64,000 nucleotides of DNA from Clostridiales bacterium (lineage in GTDB: Bacteria; Bacillota; Clostridia; Peptostreptococcales; Acidaminobacteraceae). The translations under genes and the position numbers were made by a program. The notes under the pieces are model-generated. The model made no database searches and had not been told where the DNA came from. It was given only the letters and a program-made list of their open reading frames with translations. The first letter of the stretch is position 1. The number at the start of each line of letters is the position of its first letter. The DNA is taken from the NCBI GenBank assembly GCA_016342415.1, contig JAEIOD010000004.1, positions 1-64,000 of the forward strand, read 5' to 3'. Below, one piece after another: positions 33,997 to 43,721 of this stretch.

Positions 33997-35190
33997 CTAT
34001 TTAACTAATTCTAACGTATCTCTAGCAATCATAAGTTCCTCATTAGTAGGCACTACCATTACTTTGACCTTAGAATCAGCAGTACTAATAACTTTTTCTT
34101 TACCTCTAACTTTGTTAGCTTCAACATCAAGTTCAACACCCATGAAACCTAAGTTAGTACAAATTGCTTTTCTATTGTCAGCAGAGTTTTCACCTAAACC
34201 AGCAGTAAATAGAATTGCATCAACACCACCCATTATAGATGCGTAAGCTGCAATATACTTTCTTACTCTTAAGTCAAAAGCGTCTAAAGCCAATTGAGCT
34301 CTCTTGTTGCCATCAGCTGCAGCATCTTCTATATCTCTAAAGTCACTAGAAACACCAGAAATACCATATACACCCGATTGCTTATTTAATAAATTATTAA
34401 CTTCATCGATTGTAAGATTTTCCTTATCCATGATGAAAGTAACGATAGCTGGATCAATATCACCACAACGTGTACCCATTACTAAACCTTCAAGCGGTGT
34501 GAATCCCATTGAAGTAGCAACAGAAACGCCACCGTCGATTGCACAAACTGATGCACCATTTCCTAAGTGACAAGAGATTAATTTTAAATCTTTGGCATCT
34601 TTTCCTAACATTTCAGCCGCTCTTTGAGCTACATATCTATGGCTAGTTCCATGGAAACCATATCTTCTTACACCATACTTTTCATATAATTCATATGGAA
34701 GTGGGTAAATAAAAGATGTTTCTGGCATAGTTTGGTGGAATGCTGTATCAAATACTGCAATATTTTGTAATTCAGGTAATAATTCTTGAATCGCTCTAAT
34801 TCCAATCAAGTTCGGTGGGTTGTGTAGCGGAGCTAACTCAACACACTCTTCAAGTGCCTTAATTACGTCTTCATCGATAATTACTGAAGCTGAGTACTTC
34901 TCTCCTGCATGAACAACTCTATGTCCAACAGCGTCAATCTCGTCGTATGATTTGATAGCACCATATTCTTCATTAATTAATGCTTTTAAAACATTTTCCA
35001 ATGCAGATTTATGATCCTTCATTTCAACTTCTAATACTTTCTTACCAAAAGCTGGAGTCTCTTGCTTTAATCTTGAACCTTCGATTCCGATTCTTTCAAC
35101 AAGACCACCCGCTAATTGACTTTCGTCGTTCATATTTAATAGTTGATACTTTAAAGATGAACTCCCGCAGTTAATAACTAAAATATTCAT
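33997..35190 (-). CDS. ackA: Acetate kinase
   Basis: A 397-residue acetate kinase. It begins [20 protein letters not shown], with the phosphate-binding NxGSSS motif. [18 protein letters not shown] and [14 protein letters not shown] are family signatures, and [10 protein letters not shown] lies near the C-terminus. It makes ATP and acetate from acetyl-phosphate, the main energy step of acetogenic fermentation. ATG at 35190 follows TAGGGGGAAATAT. pta is not beside it. A promoter and a palindrome lie upstream. Confidence 0.97.
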   Translation of the reverse strand: MNILVINCGSSSLKYQLLNMNDESQLAGGLVERIGIEGSRLKQETPAFGKKVLEVEMKDHKSALENVLKALINEEYGAIKSYDEIDAVGHRVVHAGEKYSASVIIDEDVIKALEECVELAPLHNPPNLIGIRAIQELLPELQNIAVFDTAFHQTMPETSFIYPLPYELYEKYGVRRYGFHGTSHRYVAQRAAEMLGKDAKDLKLISCHLGNGASVCAIDGGVSVATSMGFTPLEGLVMGTRCGDIDPAIVTFIMDKENLTIDEVNNLLNKQSGVYGISGVSSDFRDIEDAAADGNKRAQLALDAFDLRVRKYIAAYASIMGGVDAILFTAGLGENSADNRKAICTNLGFMGVELDVEANKVRGKEKVISTADSKVKVMVVPTNEELMIARDTLELVK

Positions 35191-35204
35191 ATATTTCCCC
35201 CTAC

Positions 35205-35223
35205 TTGTGTATATAGTATACAA
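35205..35223. promoter_or_regulatory. Palindromic element in the ackA leader
   Basis: TTGTGTATATAGTATACAA is an imperfect 19-base palindrome between the ackA -10 and its ribosome site. A related TGTGTATACA lies in the spacer of the divergent tmcAL promoter. It may be an operator for a GntR- or Rex-like factor; the identity is unknown. Confidence 0.4.
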
Positions 35224-35241
35224 ACTTTTTCATTCATCCTA

Positions 35242-35269
35242 ATTATAATGGATTACATCTTTTTTTCAA
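35242..35269 (-). promoter_or_regulatory. Promoter of ackA
   Basis: TTGAAA (35264-35269), a 16-base spacer and TATAAT (35242-35247) on the minus strand. Confidence 0.75.
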
Positions 35270-35342
35270 GTGTAAAATAAGGATATTACGAAAAAAAACC
35301 ATTTAATTTATGATAAATCACAAAACGTTCATATATTACTGT

Positions 35343-35371
35343 TTTACAAGTGTGTATACATCGATTAGAAT
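35343..35371 (+). promoter_or_regulatory. Promoter of tmcAL
   Basis: TTTACA (35343-35348), a 17-base spacer and TAGAAT (35366-35371), 33 bases before the tmcAL ATG. Confidence 0.7.
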
Positions 35372-35403
35372 GTATAGTAAATAGTACAAAAGAAGGAGAA
35401 CGT

Positions 35404-36609
35404 ATGAAAGTTGTTGGTTTAGTTACAGAATACAATCCATTTCACAATGGACATTTACATCATCTAATCGAATCCAAAAATAAAACTGATGCGACCCATA
35501 GCATCGCCGTTATGAGTGGGCATTTTCTTCAACGAGGTGAACCCGCACTTATAAACAAATGGTCTAGAGCAAAAGCAGCAGTTGAATCCGGTGTCGATTT
35601 GGTCCTTGAGATACCCACTTTGTTTTCATGCAGTAGCGCTGAATACTTTTCTTATGGATCAATCGCCTTGTTAAACGCTTTAAATATAGTTGATACGGTT
35701 TGTTTTGGCAGCGAAGAAGGTACTTTAAATCAAATGCAGCTCATTGCAAATCTACTTTCATCGAAAGATGCTTCAGTAGAATCAGATATGAGTTATTACT
35801 TAAAACAAGGTTTGTCTTATCCAAAAGCTAGAGAGCTGTCTTTAAATAAAGCCATTGGAGACGACTTTACCTTTAAGCCAAATAATATTTTAGGTATTGA
35901 ATACTTAAAAGCGCTCAATGTGTTAAACAGTACAATGGTACCCAATACCATACAAAGAAAACAAGCGGACTATATGAGTTTAGAACTCAAAGGTCATATT
36001 GCTAGCGCAACCGGCATTAGAAAACAATTGCAAACCGATTCAAATCTCGAGTCGATCCGCCCTTTTGTACCTCAAAGTACATTTGAGATGATCACCCGGG
36101 AACAAGATAAATTGATTTACAAAGAAGAATTGATCGATTTGCTACTCTACAAAATAAGAACTTCTACACCAGAAGAAATCAGAGCCATACACGACGTCAG
36201 TGAAGGTCTTGAAAATAAAATTATAAAAACAGCTGAAACAGCAACAACTTACGAGGAATTATTAAACGGAATCGTTTCAAAACGTTATACCAATACAAGA
36301 GTTCAACGCATATTAGTGAAAATACTTTTGAATATAAAAAAAGAAACCATCGGTCAATGCGGTACCATAGATCCACTTTACGGTCGCATACTTGCTTTTA
36401 ACAGCAAAGGGCAAGAACTCATCAGGAAAATAAAAAAAGCCTCTGACTTCCCTTTGGTGACAAATATCAACAAGATATCTTTAGATGAGGAAGCAAAGGA
36501 TATGTTGGAATACGATATTAGAGCAACTAATATCTATCATTTATTATATAAGAATACTCCAGATAAAAAAGGAGGACAGGACTATTTAAGAAATCCCGAA
36601 CGTATCTAA
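35404..36609 (+). CDS. tmcAL: tRNA(Met) cytidine acetate ligase TmcAL (YlbM)
   Basis: A 401-residue protein of the nucleotidyltransferase superfamily. The N-terminus, GLVTEYNPFHNGHLHHL, carries the HxGH adenylation motif (HNGH, 14-17), followed by SGHFLQRGEPALINKWSRAK. In Bacillus subtilis TmcAL uses ATP and acetate to acetylate cytidine 34 of elongator tRNA-Met. Its position opposite acetate kinase is common and may reflect shared use of acetate. ATG at 35404 is selected for AGAAGGAG. A terminator overlaps the convergent gene. Confidence 0.93.
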   Translation: MKVVGLVTEYNPFHNGHLHHLIESKNKTDATHSIAVMSGHFLQRGEPALINKWSRAKAAVESGVDLVLEIPTLFSCSSAEYFSYGSIALLNALNIVDTVCFGSEEGTLNQMQLIANLLSSKDASVESDMSYYLKQGLSYPKARELSLNKAIGDDFTFKPNNILGIEYLKALNVLNSTMVPNTIQRKQADYMSLELKGHIASATGIRKQLQTDSNLESIRPFVPQSTFEMITREQDKLIYKEELIDLLLYKIRTSTPEEIRAIHDVSEGLENKIIKTAETATTYEELLNGIVSKRYTNTRVQRILVKILLNIKKETIGQCGTIDPLYGRILAFNSKGQELIRKIKKASDFPLVTNINKISLDEEAKDMLEYDIRATNIYHLLYKNTPDKKGGQDYLRNPERI

Positions 36610-36616
36610 GAAATAT

Positions 36617-36642
36617 AAAAAACGAGGTCAAGGCCTCGTTTT
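36617..36642. terminator. Bidirectional terminator, tmcAL / coiled-coil gene
   Basis: AAAACGAGG and CCTCGTTTT around TCAAGG (36619-36642), between convergent genes and overlapping the stop codon of the minus-strand gene. Confidence 0.85.
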
Positions 36643-37165
36643 AGTCTTCTGCTTTAACAAATTTATTTAACTCGGTACGGTTGTGATTTAAAGTTTCCAA
36701 GAAATCTTGAAGTTTGTATTGAAGCTCACCTAACATATCATCTGCATAATGGTATGCACCCTCTTTAATGTCTTTTGCTTTTGTTTCAGCATCATTAACT
36801 AAGTTTCTACAATGATTTTCCGCAAGTACAGTAATCTCATTATCACTCACCAAATTATCTGCAATACTTCTAGCATCTTCTATCACTCTGTTTTCTTCGA
36901 ACTTAGCATGATCTAACAGCCTCGCTTCTTCAGCTTGAGCAGATCTTAAAATCTCTTCCGCTTCTTTTTTAGCTTCTTTTAAGATTTGATCTTTTTCTTC
37001 TTTGATCCACTTGGCTCTGCGCACTTCTTCAGGAATCGCTACATTAATACGTCTTAAAATATCACTGATTTCATCTTTGTCTAAAACAATTCTATTTGAA
37101 AACGGAATGGCAGAAGCATCATTAACTAGTTCTTCTAATTCTTCTATTAAACCTAATATTTCCAT
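36641..37165 (-). CDS. DivIVA/ATP-synthase-B-like coiled-coil protein
   Basis: A 174-residue charged helical protein. After ILGLIEELEELVNDASAIPF, a long coiled coil (about 55-150) is rich in Ala, Glu and Lys (KEEKDQILKEAKKEAEEILR). Proteins of this type lie next to rsmD in many Clostridia and are annotated variously as ATPase or DivIVA-like; the function is not established. A role at the membrane or division site is a guess from DivIVA resemblance. ATG at 37165 follows TAGGAGG; an upstream in-frame start lacks a ribosome site. coaD, often found between this gene and rsmD, is absent. Confidence 0.75.
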   Translation of the reverse strand: MEILGLIEELEELVNDASAIPFSNRIVLDKDEISDILRRINVAIPEEVRRAKWIKEEKDQILKEAKKEAEEILRSAQAEEARLLDHAKFEENRVIEDARSIADNLVSDNEITVLAENHCRNLVNDAETKAKDIKEGAYHYADDMLGELQYKLQDFLETLNHNRTELNKFVKAED

Positions 37166-37251
37166 GAAACCTCCTACTAATCCACAATAATTATCACATT
37201 TATTATACATAAAGCATGAAACAAATACTATTTTTTTGTGTGATTTGTAAT

Positions 37252-37791
37252 CTATTGGTCATATGAATATATAGAAACCATGGCAATACCATATTTTTTC
37301 TGTTTTTCAAGCTTCAAAGATCCTATTGTTTCAGGTAGTACATCTACTTTTGAATGCTCAACTACAATAATACCATTTTCATCCAAACAATTGTGTTCAA
37401 GAATCTTTTCAATAGCCGGGACAACAAAATCCTTACTATACGGCGGATCCATTAAAATGACATCATAGGTTTCTAATCTCATAAAACATGACATGACTTC
37501 AGCTTTTAATAACTTAATATTCTCAAGACCTGTTTTTTCAATATTATATTTTATTGCCTCATGACATTTTCTAAAGTTTTCAACTAAAGTAACAGACTCC
37601 GCCCCTCGTGAAGCTGCTTCAATACCCAAGGCTCCAGATCCTGCAAACAGATCCAACACTCTGGCATTTTGTATACGAAATTGAATCAAGTTAAATATAG
37701 ATTCTTTTACACGGTCCGTAGTCGGTCGTGTTGTAGTCCCTTCAATTGTTGCTAATATCGTACCTCTTGCTTTACCGCTAATTACTCTCAT
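37252..37791 (-). CDS. rsmD: 16S rRNA (guanine966-N2)-methyltransferase RsmD
   Basis: A 179-residue methyltransferase. It begins MRVISGKARGTILATIEGTT and TRPTTDRVKESIFN, the RsmD signature. The SAM-binding motif is VLDLFAGSGALGIEA and the catalytic motif IV is LMDPPY. It methylates G966 of 16S rRNA during 30S assembly. It follows recG by eight bases. Confidence 0.95.
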   Translation of the reverse strand: MRVISGKARGTILATIEGTTTRPTTDRVKESIFNLIQFRIQNARVLDLFAGSGALGIEAASRGAESVTLVENFRKCHEAIKYNIEKTGLENIKLLKAEVMSCFMRLETYDVILMDPPYSKDFVVPAIEKILEHNCLDENGIIVVEHSKVDVLPETIGSLKLEKQKKYGIAMVSIYSYDQ

Positions 37792-37799
37792 GTGCTCTC

Positions 37800-39839
37800 C
37801 TATATACTAAATTGGCTAAACATCTTTTGTATACTCTGAATCAACAAACTGTTGTTTCTAATTGCATTTACAAACTCATCAGAATGAATAAATACTTTTG
37901 CCGTTTCCTGAGCTTCCTCTAAGATGGATTTATTTTTAATTAAATCTGCTATTTTAAATTCTGGCAATCCATGTTGCTTAAGTCCAAACACTTCACCTGG
38001 ACCTCTTATTTCTAGATCTTTATCGGCTATTTCAAAGCCATCATTGCTATGACACATAATGCCAAGTCTCTCTTGAGTCAGTTCAGAATTCGAGTCTGAA
38101 ACCAAGAAACAATAACTTTGATACTGCCCTCTTCCGACTCGACCTCTTAATTGATGCAGTTGCGCTAAACCAAATCGTTCCGCATGCTCTATAACAATGA
38201 TAGAAGCATTGGGTACATTGATGCCCACTTCAATTACGGTTGTTGCAAATAATATTTGTACATCATTTTTTTCAAAAGCTTTCATAACAGCATCTTTTTC
38301 ACCGGATTTTAGTTTACCATGAATGATACCAGTTTTATACCCTTTAAAAACTTGTTTTGACAAAGTTTCATACATCGTCGTCACAGCTTTCAAGTCTAAA
38401 ACATCTGATTCTTCTACCAATGGATAAACGATATAACATTGTCTGCCTTTATCCACTTCATCTCTTATGTAATCATACATTCTGTTAATTTTATAACTTG
38501 GCACACGACTGGTTTTTATCGGTATACGATTCTTAGGCATTTCATCAACTTTCGAAATATCTATATCACCATAAAGAATTAAAGACAGTGTTCTCGGTAT
38601 GGGCGTTGCCGTCATAACCAACACATCTGGCGATTCTCCCTTTTTCGATAGAACAGTTCTTTGATTAACACCAAACCGATGTTGTTCATCCGTAATAACC
38701 AATCCAAGATTATAAAATTCTACATCATCTTGTATCAGTGCATGTGTACCAATAATCACATCAATAGTCCCATCTTTAAGTCGGTCTTTAACTTGGGATT
38801 TTGATGTAGAGCGCGTCAATAGTCCAATTGAAATGTCAATCGCCTTAAATGTTTCAACAAACGATTCATAATGTTGTTCCGCCAAAATTTCAGTAGGTAC
38901 CATGAGCGCACTTTGATAACCATTCAACGCTGCTAAATAAATTGCAAGCATGGCGAGTAGTGTTTTACCAGATCCTACATCTCCTTGAATCAATCGGTTC
39001 ATAACCTTTTCATTGATCATATCCGAGTAGATTTCACTTAAAACACGCTGTTGAGCACCGGTCATCTCATAAGGCAATCCCTTTATCATCAAATCGAGTG
39101 CTTCTTTATTTTCAGGTGTCATCCTGTAACTATGACCCCGTTTATTTTTTATATCACTTTTCAACATCAGAAGTCCTAATTGCAATGTTAAAAACTCTTC
39201 AAATATCAATCTATACTTGGAGACGCGGTATGCCTCTCTGCTATCAGGAAAATGAATTTCTTTGATACTCTTGTCTCTGTCCATCAACTTATGTTCTTCT
39301 AAAATACTCTCTGGCAAAGTTTCTTCGAATGTAATGTTTTCAAAAATTTGCGTAGAAATCTTAAGCATATCCTTTTGTGACATACCTTCAGTTAAAGGAT
39401 ATACGGGTTGAACTTTTTCAAACAATACAGAAGGGTGCTCTGCAGAACAAAAATCCGGATGTGTCATTGTAAACCCACCTGGACCATAGGTAACTTTCCC
39501 ATAGAAAAGATACTCTTTATTAATTTTAAAGAGCCCAGAAACATATTTTGCATTGAAGAATACAACATCTATGAAAAATGATCCATCCGATGTTTTGATT
39601 TTTAAATATTCTTTCTTGCCATAACGGCTCGAAACTTGAATATCAATAACAAAAGCACGCACTGTACAGCTCATATCCGCCTTAATTTCAGACAAAGAGA
39701 CAATATGACGCCTATCTATGTACCGTCTAGGATACATCTCTACAAAGTCCTCTACAGTGTATAGATTCATCTTATTAAGCAGCGCATACTTTTTTGGACC
39801 AACACCTTTGATGCTAGATAATGATGTTTTTAAAAACAT
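37800..39839 (-). CDS. recG: ATP-dependent DNA helicase RecG
   Basis: A 679-residue helicase. An N-terminal wedge/OB domain (about 1-170; SSIKGVGPKKYALL at 8-21) is followed by helicase motifs: GDVGSGKT (286-293), DEQHRFGVNQR, VMTATPIPRTL, and the C-terminal QLRGRVGRG and RGPGEVFGLKQHG. RecG remodels stalled forks and Holliday junctions. The length is typical. It precedes rsmD in what is probably one transcript. Confidence 0.96.
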   Translation of the reverse strand: MFLKTSLSSIKGVGPKKYALLNKMNLYTVEDFVEMYPRRYIDRRHIVSLSEIKADMSCTVRAFVIDIQVSSRYGKKEYLKIKTSDGSFFIDVVFFNAKYVSGLFKINKEYLFYGKVTYGPGGFTMTHPDFCSAEHPSVLFEKVQPVYPLTEGMSQKDMLKISTQIFENITFEETLPESILEEHKLMDRDKSIKEIHFPDSREAYRVSKYRLIFEEFLTLQLGLLMLKSDIKNKRGHSYRMTPENKEALDLMIKGLPYEMTGAQQRVLSEIYSDMINEKVMNRLIQGDVGSGKTLLAMLAIYLAALNGYQSALMVPTEILAEQHYESFVETFKAIDISIGLLTRSTSKSQVKDRLKDGTIDVIIGTHALIQDDVEFYNLGLVITDEQHRFGVNQRTVLSKKGESPDVLVMTATPIPRTLSLILYGDIDISKVDEMPKNRIPIKTSRVPSYKINRMYDYIRDEVDKGRQCYIVYPLVEESDVLDLKAVTTMYETLSKQVFKGYKTGIIHGKLKSGEKDAVMKAFEKNDVQILFATTVIEVGINVPNASIIVIEHAERFGLAQLHQLRGRVGRGQYQSYCFLVSDSNSELTQERLGIMCHSNDGFEIADKDLEIRGPGEVFGLKQHGLPEFKIADLIKNKSILEEAQETAKVFIHSDEFVNAIRNNSLLIQSIQKMFSQFSI

Positions 39840-39865
39840 AAGTCACCTCTAGTCTATTATACATA

Positions 39866-39894
39866 AAAGATGCATCCATTTGAATGCATCTTTA
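39866..39894 (-). terminator. Terminator after fakA
   Basis: AAAGATGCAT and ATGCATCTTT around CCATTTGA, between fakA and recG; on the minus strand it is followed by TTTATG. Confidence 0.72.
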
Positions 39895-39914
39895 AAAGTT
39901 ATATAGTCGTTTTT

Positions 39915-41516
39915 TTATTCAGCAGAAATAATATAATAATATAACGGTTGCATACCATTGTACATTTCAACTTCTGCATCTGGATATTCTTCTTCTAAAC
40001 GTGCAACCAGATCATTTACCATCGGTTCTTCTACTTCTTCACCATAGTAAACAGTCAATATTTCAACATCTTCGGATATCTTTTCGATTGTTTCTAGTGC
40101 AATATCGTTGATATCATTACCAACTGCAGAAATATCACCATTGGCAACACCCAAGATATCTCCTTCTTTGATTTCTTTATCATTGAAAACGGTATCTCTT
40201 ACAGAATAAGTAATTTGAGCTGTCTGTACATCTCCTAGAACCTCTGTCATCGACTCCTCATTTTCATCTGCAGTAGCAGTTTCATTGAATTCAATCATTG
40301 CAGCAATACCTTGAGGTACTGTTTTTGAAGGAATAACAAATACATTTTTATCACTTAATTCTTTTGCCTGATTTGCAGCCAGAATAATGTTTGAATTGTT
40401 TGGTAAGACAAAGATGTTTCTAGCATTCACGGCATTGATTGCTTTAGTGATATCTTCTGTACTCGGATTCATTGTTTGACCACCTTTGATGACATGATCA
40501 ACATTTAAATCCTTGAATAGATTTTCGAAACCATCACCCATTGCCACAGTAATGAAACCATACTCTTTTTCTTCTTGGGGTTCTTCTTTATATATAATGT
40601 TTTCATGTTGAATCTTCATGTTTTCTATTTTAATCGTTTGAAGTTCACCAATAGAAAGCGCATATCCTAAAGCAACATTCGGTTCATTTGTGTGAATATG
40701 AACTTTGATGATATCTTCATCTCTTACAAATACCATACTATCTCCAAGCGTTTGAACTTTAGCTTGGAAAGCGGTGTGATTTGGAATATTTGTTTTTACA
40801 ATAAACTCCGTACAATATTGGAACTTAATATCAGCAGGATCCATCATCCTTTCAGCATCTACAAAATCTTCATTCTGAATGAAGGCTTCTTTGGCTTCTT
40901 TACCCAGTATTGCATCATAGAATCCTTGTAAGATACACATCAAACCTTTACCACCGGCATCAACAACGCCTGCTTGTTTTAAAACATCTAAGTATTCAGG
41001 TGTTTTTTCTAAAATCTCATTACCTCTATTGATAATAATTTCAAACAGATCATGAATTTCAAGTGCTTCAGTTTCTAATTCTTCTAAATGCGAACTAATT
41101 TTTCTGATAACCGTTAATATTGTCCCTTCAACAGGTTTAAGAACAGCTTTGTAAGCAACTTCTCTTGCTTGAGTGAAAGATTTTACCAAAGCTTCTACTG
41201 TTAAGGTTTCCTGTCCTTTACACCCATTGGCAAATCCTCTAAAGATTTGAGATAAAATAACACCAGAGTTTCCTCTTGCACCCATCAACAAACCTTTAGC
41301 AAAGGCCTTTGAAACCTCTTCTACTGTCTTAAATTCAGTGTCAGTAATATTTTTTACAGCAGCTTGCATAGTCAATGACATATTTGTTCCTGTATCACCA
41401 TCTGGCACAGGAAAGACATTAAGCGCATCTACTAAATTTCTATTTTGATTCAACATATAAGTTCCTTGGTTAAACATCTTAACCAATAACGAACTATCTA
41501 TTTCTGTAATATTCAC
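39915..41516 (-). CDS. fakA: Fatty acid kinase catalytic subunit FakA (YloV)
   Basis: A 533-residue DAK2-family protein. The N-terminal DhaL-like domain has the ATP-magnesium site NVFPVPDGDTGTNMSLTM (about 28-45) and GARGNSGVILSQIFRGFA. A middle domain and a C-terminal domain follow (FITVAMGDGFENLF; VYYGEEVEEPMVNDLVARLE). FakA phosphorylates FakB-bound fatty acids, feeding acyl-phosphate to PlsY or to PlsX. No fakB (DegV) gene is in the window. GTG at 41516 is the start, seven bases after GGAGG. It follows asp23, its standard partner. Confidence 0.92.
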   Translation of the reverse strand: MNITEIDSSLLVKMFNQGTYMLNQNRNLVDALNVFPVPDGDTGTNMSLTMQAAVKNITDTEFKTVEEVSKAFAKGLLMGARGNSGVILSQIFRGFANGCKGQETLTVEALVKSFTQAREVAYKAVLKPVEGTILTVIRKISSHLEELETEALEIHDLFEIIINRGNEILEKTPEYLDVLKQAGVVDAGGKGLMCILQGFYDAILGKEAKEAFIQNEDFVDAERMMDPADIKFQYCTEFIVKTNIPNHTAFQAKVQTLGDSMVFVRDEDIIKVHIHTNEPNVALGYALSIGELQTIKIENMKIQHENIIYKEEPQEEKEYGFITVAMGDGFENLFKDLNVDHVIKGGQTMNPSTEDITKAINAVNARNIFVLPNNSNIILAANQAKELSDKNVFVIPSKTVPQGIAAMIEFNETATADENEESMTEVLGDVQTAQITYSVRDTVFNDKEIKEGDILGVANGDISAVGNDINDIALETIEKISEDVEILTVYYGEEVEEPMVNDLVARLEEEYPDAEVEMYNGMQPLYYYIISAE

Positions 41517-41533
41517 AATATTTCCTCCTACAC

Positions 41534-41890
41534 CTATGATTGCACTTTAATACCTTCGATATTTAAATTAACCGTTGAAACCTTCAAACCAGTTTGAGTT
41601 TCTACTTGATACTTAACACTATCTATTGTATTCTTAGCCACCACAGATATTTTAGTTCCAAATTGAATGATTACGTATAAATCAATGTAGATTTCTTCAT
41701 TTTCCAAACGAACTTGAACACCCTTTGATAAGTTTTCTTTTCTTAGAATACTCGTGATGCCATTTTTCGTAGATTGAGCTGCCATACCAACGATACCATA
41801 AGCTTCGTTAGCTGCTGCGCCAGCAATCATGGCAATAACTTCTTCATTAATTGATATACTCCCAATTTCATTATTTAATTTCGTGTCCAT
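41534..41890 (-). CDS. yloU: Asp23/Gls24 family protein (YloU)
   Basis: A 118-residue Asp23 family protein (ISINEEVIAMIAGAAANEAY, GIVGMAAQSTKNGITSIL, YIDLYVIIQFGTKISVVAKN). Members form envelope-associated filaments or scaffolds in staphylococci; the paralogue upstream of fakA is nearly constant in Firmicutes. ATG at 41890 has GGAGGCG. Confidence 0.93.
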   Translation of the reverse strand: MDTKLNNEIGSISINEEVIAMIAGAAANEAYGIVGMAAQSTKNGITSILRKENLSKGVQVRLENEEIYIDLYVIIQFGTKISVVAKNTIDSVKYQVETQTGLKVSTVNLNIEGIKVQS

Positions 41891-42022
41891 TAGACGCCTC
41901 CTCTATATGATTAAGAAGTTAAAATACTTTATTATTTGTACTTACCCATTTTACAGTATTTTTCTGTGTTTTTCAAATCTCTTTCATTTTTCTTTAGAGT
42001 CCTTTAACAAAACACAAAAACT

Positions 42023-42051
42023 ATTATAATAAAGATTACCCAAAAGTGCAA
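42023..42051 (-). promoter_or_regulatory. Candidate promoter of asp23-fakA
   Basis: TTGCAC (42046-42051), a 17-base spacer and TATAAT (42023-42028) on the minus strand, giving a leader of about 125 bases with no obvious structure. Confidence 0.5.
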
Positions 42052-42125
42052 ATAAAAACCCCAAAAGCATATACAAACTTAAAAGTATCATCACATTTCA
42101 CAAATTATAGGCTATCAAAAAAATA

Positions 42126-42147
42126 AAAAATAGGCCTAAGCCTATTT
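42126..42147 (-). terminator. Terminator after rpmB
   Basis: AATAGGC and GCCTATT around CTAA; on the minus strand a long T-rich tract follows, 11 bases after the rpmB stop. Confidence 0.85.
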
Positions 42148-42157
42148 CAATGACGTA

Positions 42158-42349
42158 CTATACAGCTCTCTCAATCTTACCAGCTCTTAGACATCTAGCA
42201 CAAACTCTGATTCTCTTTGGCGAACCGTTAACGATAGCCTTAACTCTTCTTAAGTTTGGAGACCAAGTTCTTCTAGTATGATTTAATGCATGAGATACAT
42301 TGTTACCTGCAACTCTACCTTTTCCGCATACGAAACATTCCTTTGCCAT
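42158..42349 (-). CDS. rpmB: 50S ribosomal protein L28
   Basis: A 63-residue protein beginning MAKECFVCGKGRVAGNNVSH. Four cysteines (CFVC ... CARC) indicate the zinc-binding form. ATG at 42349 is chosen for its GGAGGTG site; an upstream in-frame start has none. It is flanked by asp23-fakA and thiN, the standard order. Confidence 0.96.
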   Translation of the reverse strand: MAKECFVCGKGRVAGNNVSHALNHTRRTWSPNLRRVKAIVNGSPKRIRVCARCLRAGKIERAV

Positions 42350-42430
42350 ATATAACACCTCCTTCGAGTGAATAAACATTATCAACAGATATATTTTAAC
42401 AGAATCTTAAATAGGATTCAAGATTTATTT

Positions 42431-43066
42431 TTAATCTTTTGATAGAATTATTAAGAATTCTCCTGAACCTGTTTCAATTCTGACTTCATGTTCTAAGAAT
42501 ACATTACTTACCCCTCTAGATTCATGAAAATGTAAAGTCTCATTTTCTAAAGGATATTCAAGACCAAAGGTCTTCACTTCTTTGACTTCCTGAGAAATCG
42601 GCACAATTGATATAAAATCACCTATTTCACCATGCAATGTCATGTCGCCACTGCAATAATAAATTCGGTTATAATAATCAAGTACGCAAGCTAGTATATC
42701 ATGATTCCAAAAACGTTTCAATAGGTGAATATTAGTTATTGCATGATCCATGCGTTTTCCTGTCATTCCCATTAAAGTAACTTCTTTTGGACTTAGCTCA
42801 ATAGCATAATCTATTGCAAGTTCGGAGTCGGTCGCATCTTTTCTAGATGGATAACTATAAATTGGTATATCGTCAGTTCTATAGCGCTCCAATAAAGCAC
42901 TATCAACAGAATCAAAATCACCAATAATGACATCAGGTTTAATATTTAAATGGTCCAAATGACGCAAACCACCATCTACAGAAATAATATAGGCATCATC
43001 AAAGCGGGCTCTCATCTCGTCTAGACGTTCAATAGGTCCACTTGCAACAATTACACATTTATTCAT
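42431..43066 (-). CDS. thiN: Thiamine pyrophosphokinase
   Basis: A 211-residue enzyme that makes thiamine diphosphate from thiamine and ATP. IISVDGGLRHLDHLNIKPDV, IGDFDSVD and YPSRKDATDSELAIDYA form the catalytic core, followed by LMGMTGKRMDHAITNIHLL. ATG at 43066 overlaps the end of rpe by eight bases, so translation is probably coupled. It is the usual last gene of the prpC-prkC-rsgA-rpe string. Confidence 0.93.
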   Translation of the reverse strand: MNKCVIVASGPIERLDEMRARFDDAYIISVDGGLRHLDHLNIKPDVIIGDFDSVDSALLERYRTDDIPIYSYPSRKDATDSELAIDYAIELSPKEVTLMGMTGKRMDHAITNIHLLKRFWNHDILACVLDYYNRIYYCSGDMTLHGEIGDFISIVPISQEVKEVKTFGLEYPLENETLHFHESRGVSNVFLEHEVRIETGSGEFLIILSKD

Positions 43067-43721
43067 ATGCTTTAAATATCTCCTTAAAGTCAGATACTGT
43101 CTTATGTACATCTTCTGAATTAAATACAGCTGAACCCGCTACTAAACACGTTGCACCTGCATCTGCTATTTGCTTGGCATTAGTAAGCTTTACGCCACCG
43201 TCGATTTGAATCTCAATATCAAGATTTTTTTCATCGATCATCATTCTTAAACGACTGATCTTAGAAAGAGTGGTCTCAATAAAACTTTGACCTCCAAACC
43301 CTGGATTAACCGACATTAAAAGCACCATATCAAGTTCCGGGAGTATCTCTTCTACTGCGCTTAAAGATGTTGCTGGATTTAATGACACGCCTGCTTTAAT
43401 ACCATAAGATTTAATCAATTGAATTGTACGGTGTAAGTGAGGACACGCCTCAACATGTACTGTAATGATATCTGCACCAGCATCTACAAATTCCTTTATG
43501 TATTGATCTGGATTCTCAATCATCAGATGTACATCAAATGGCATCGCCACCTTACCTTGAATCGCTTTCATCACTATGGGTCCGAAAGAAATGTTTGGTA
43601 CAAAATGTCCATCCATAATATCAATGTGTAGCCAATCTGCGCCTGCAGCCTCTACTCTTTTAATATCGTTAAGTAAATCAGCAAAGTTTGCTGATAATAT
43701 TGAAGGTGCTAATTTTACCAT
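43059..43721 (-). CDS. rpe: Ribulose-phosphate 3-epimerase
   Basis: A 220-residue TIM-barrel epimerase of the pentose phosphate pathway. LAPSILSANFADLLNDI, WLHIDIMDGHFVPNISFGP, VLLMSVNPGFGGQSF and IQIDGGVKLTNA carry the metal ligands and catalytic aspartates. It overlaps the end of rsgA by seven bases and the start of thiN by eight. Confidence 0.97.
   Translation of the reverse strand: MVKLAPSILSANFADLLNDIKRVEAAGADWLHIDIMDGHFVPNISFGPIVMKAIQGKVAMPFDVHLMIENPDQYIKEFVDAGADIITVHVEACPHLHRTIQLIKSYGIKAGVSLNPATSLSAVEEILPELDMVLLMSVNPGFGGQSFIETTLSKISRLRMMIDEKNLDIEIQIDGGVKLTNAKQIADAGATCLVAGSAVFNSEDVHKTVSDFKEIFKAYE

Noticed and set aside
42402..42419. Hairpin GAATC ... GATTC after thiN as a terminator
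   Set aside because: The stem is only five pairs and the T tract is poor.
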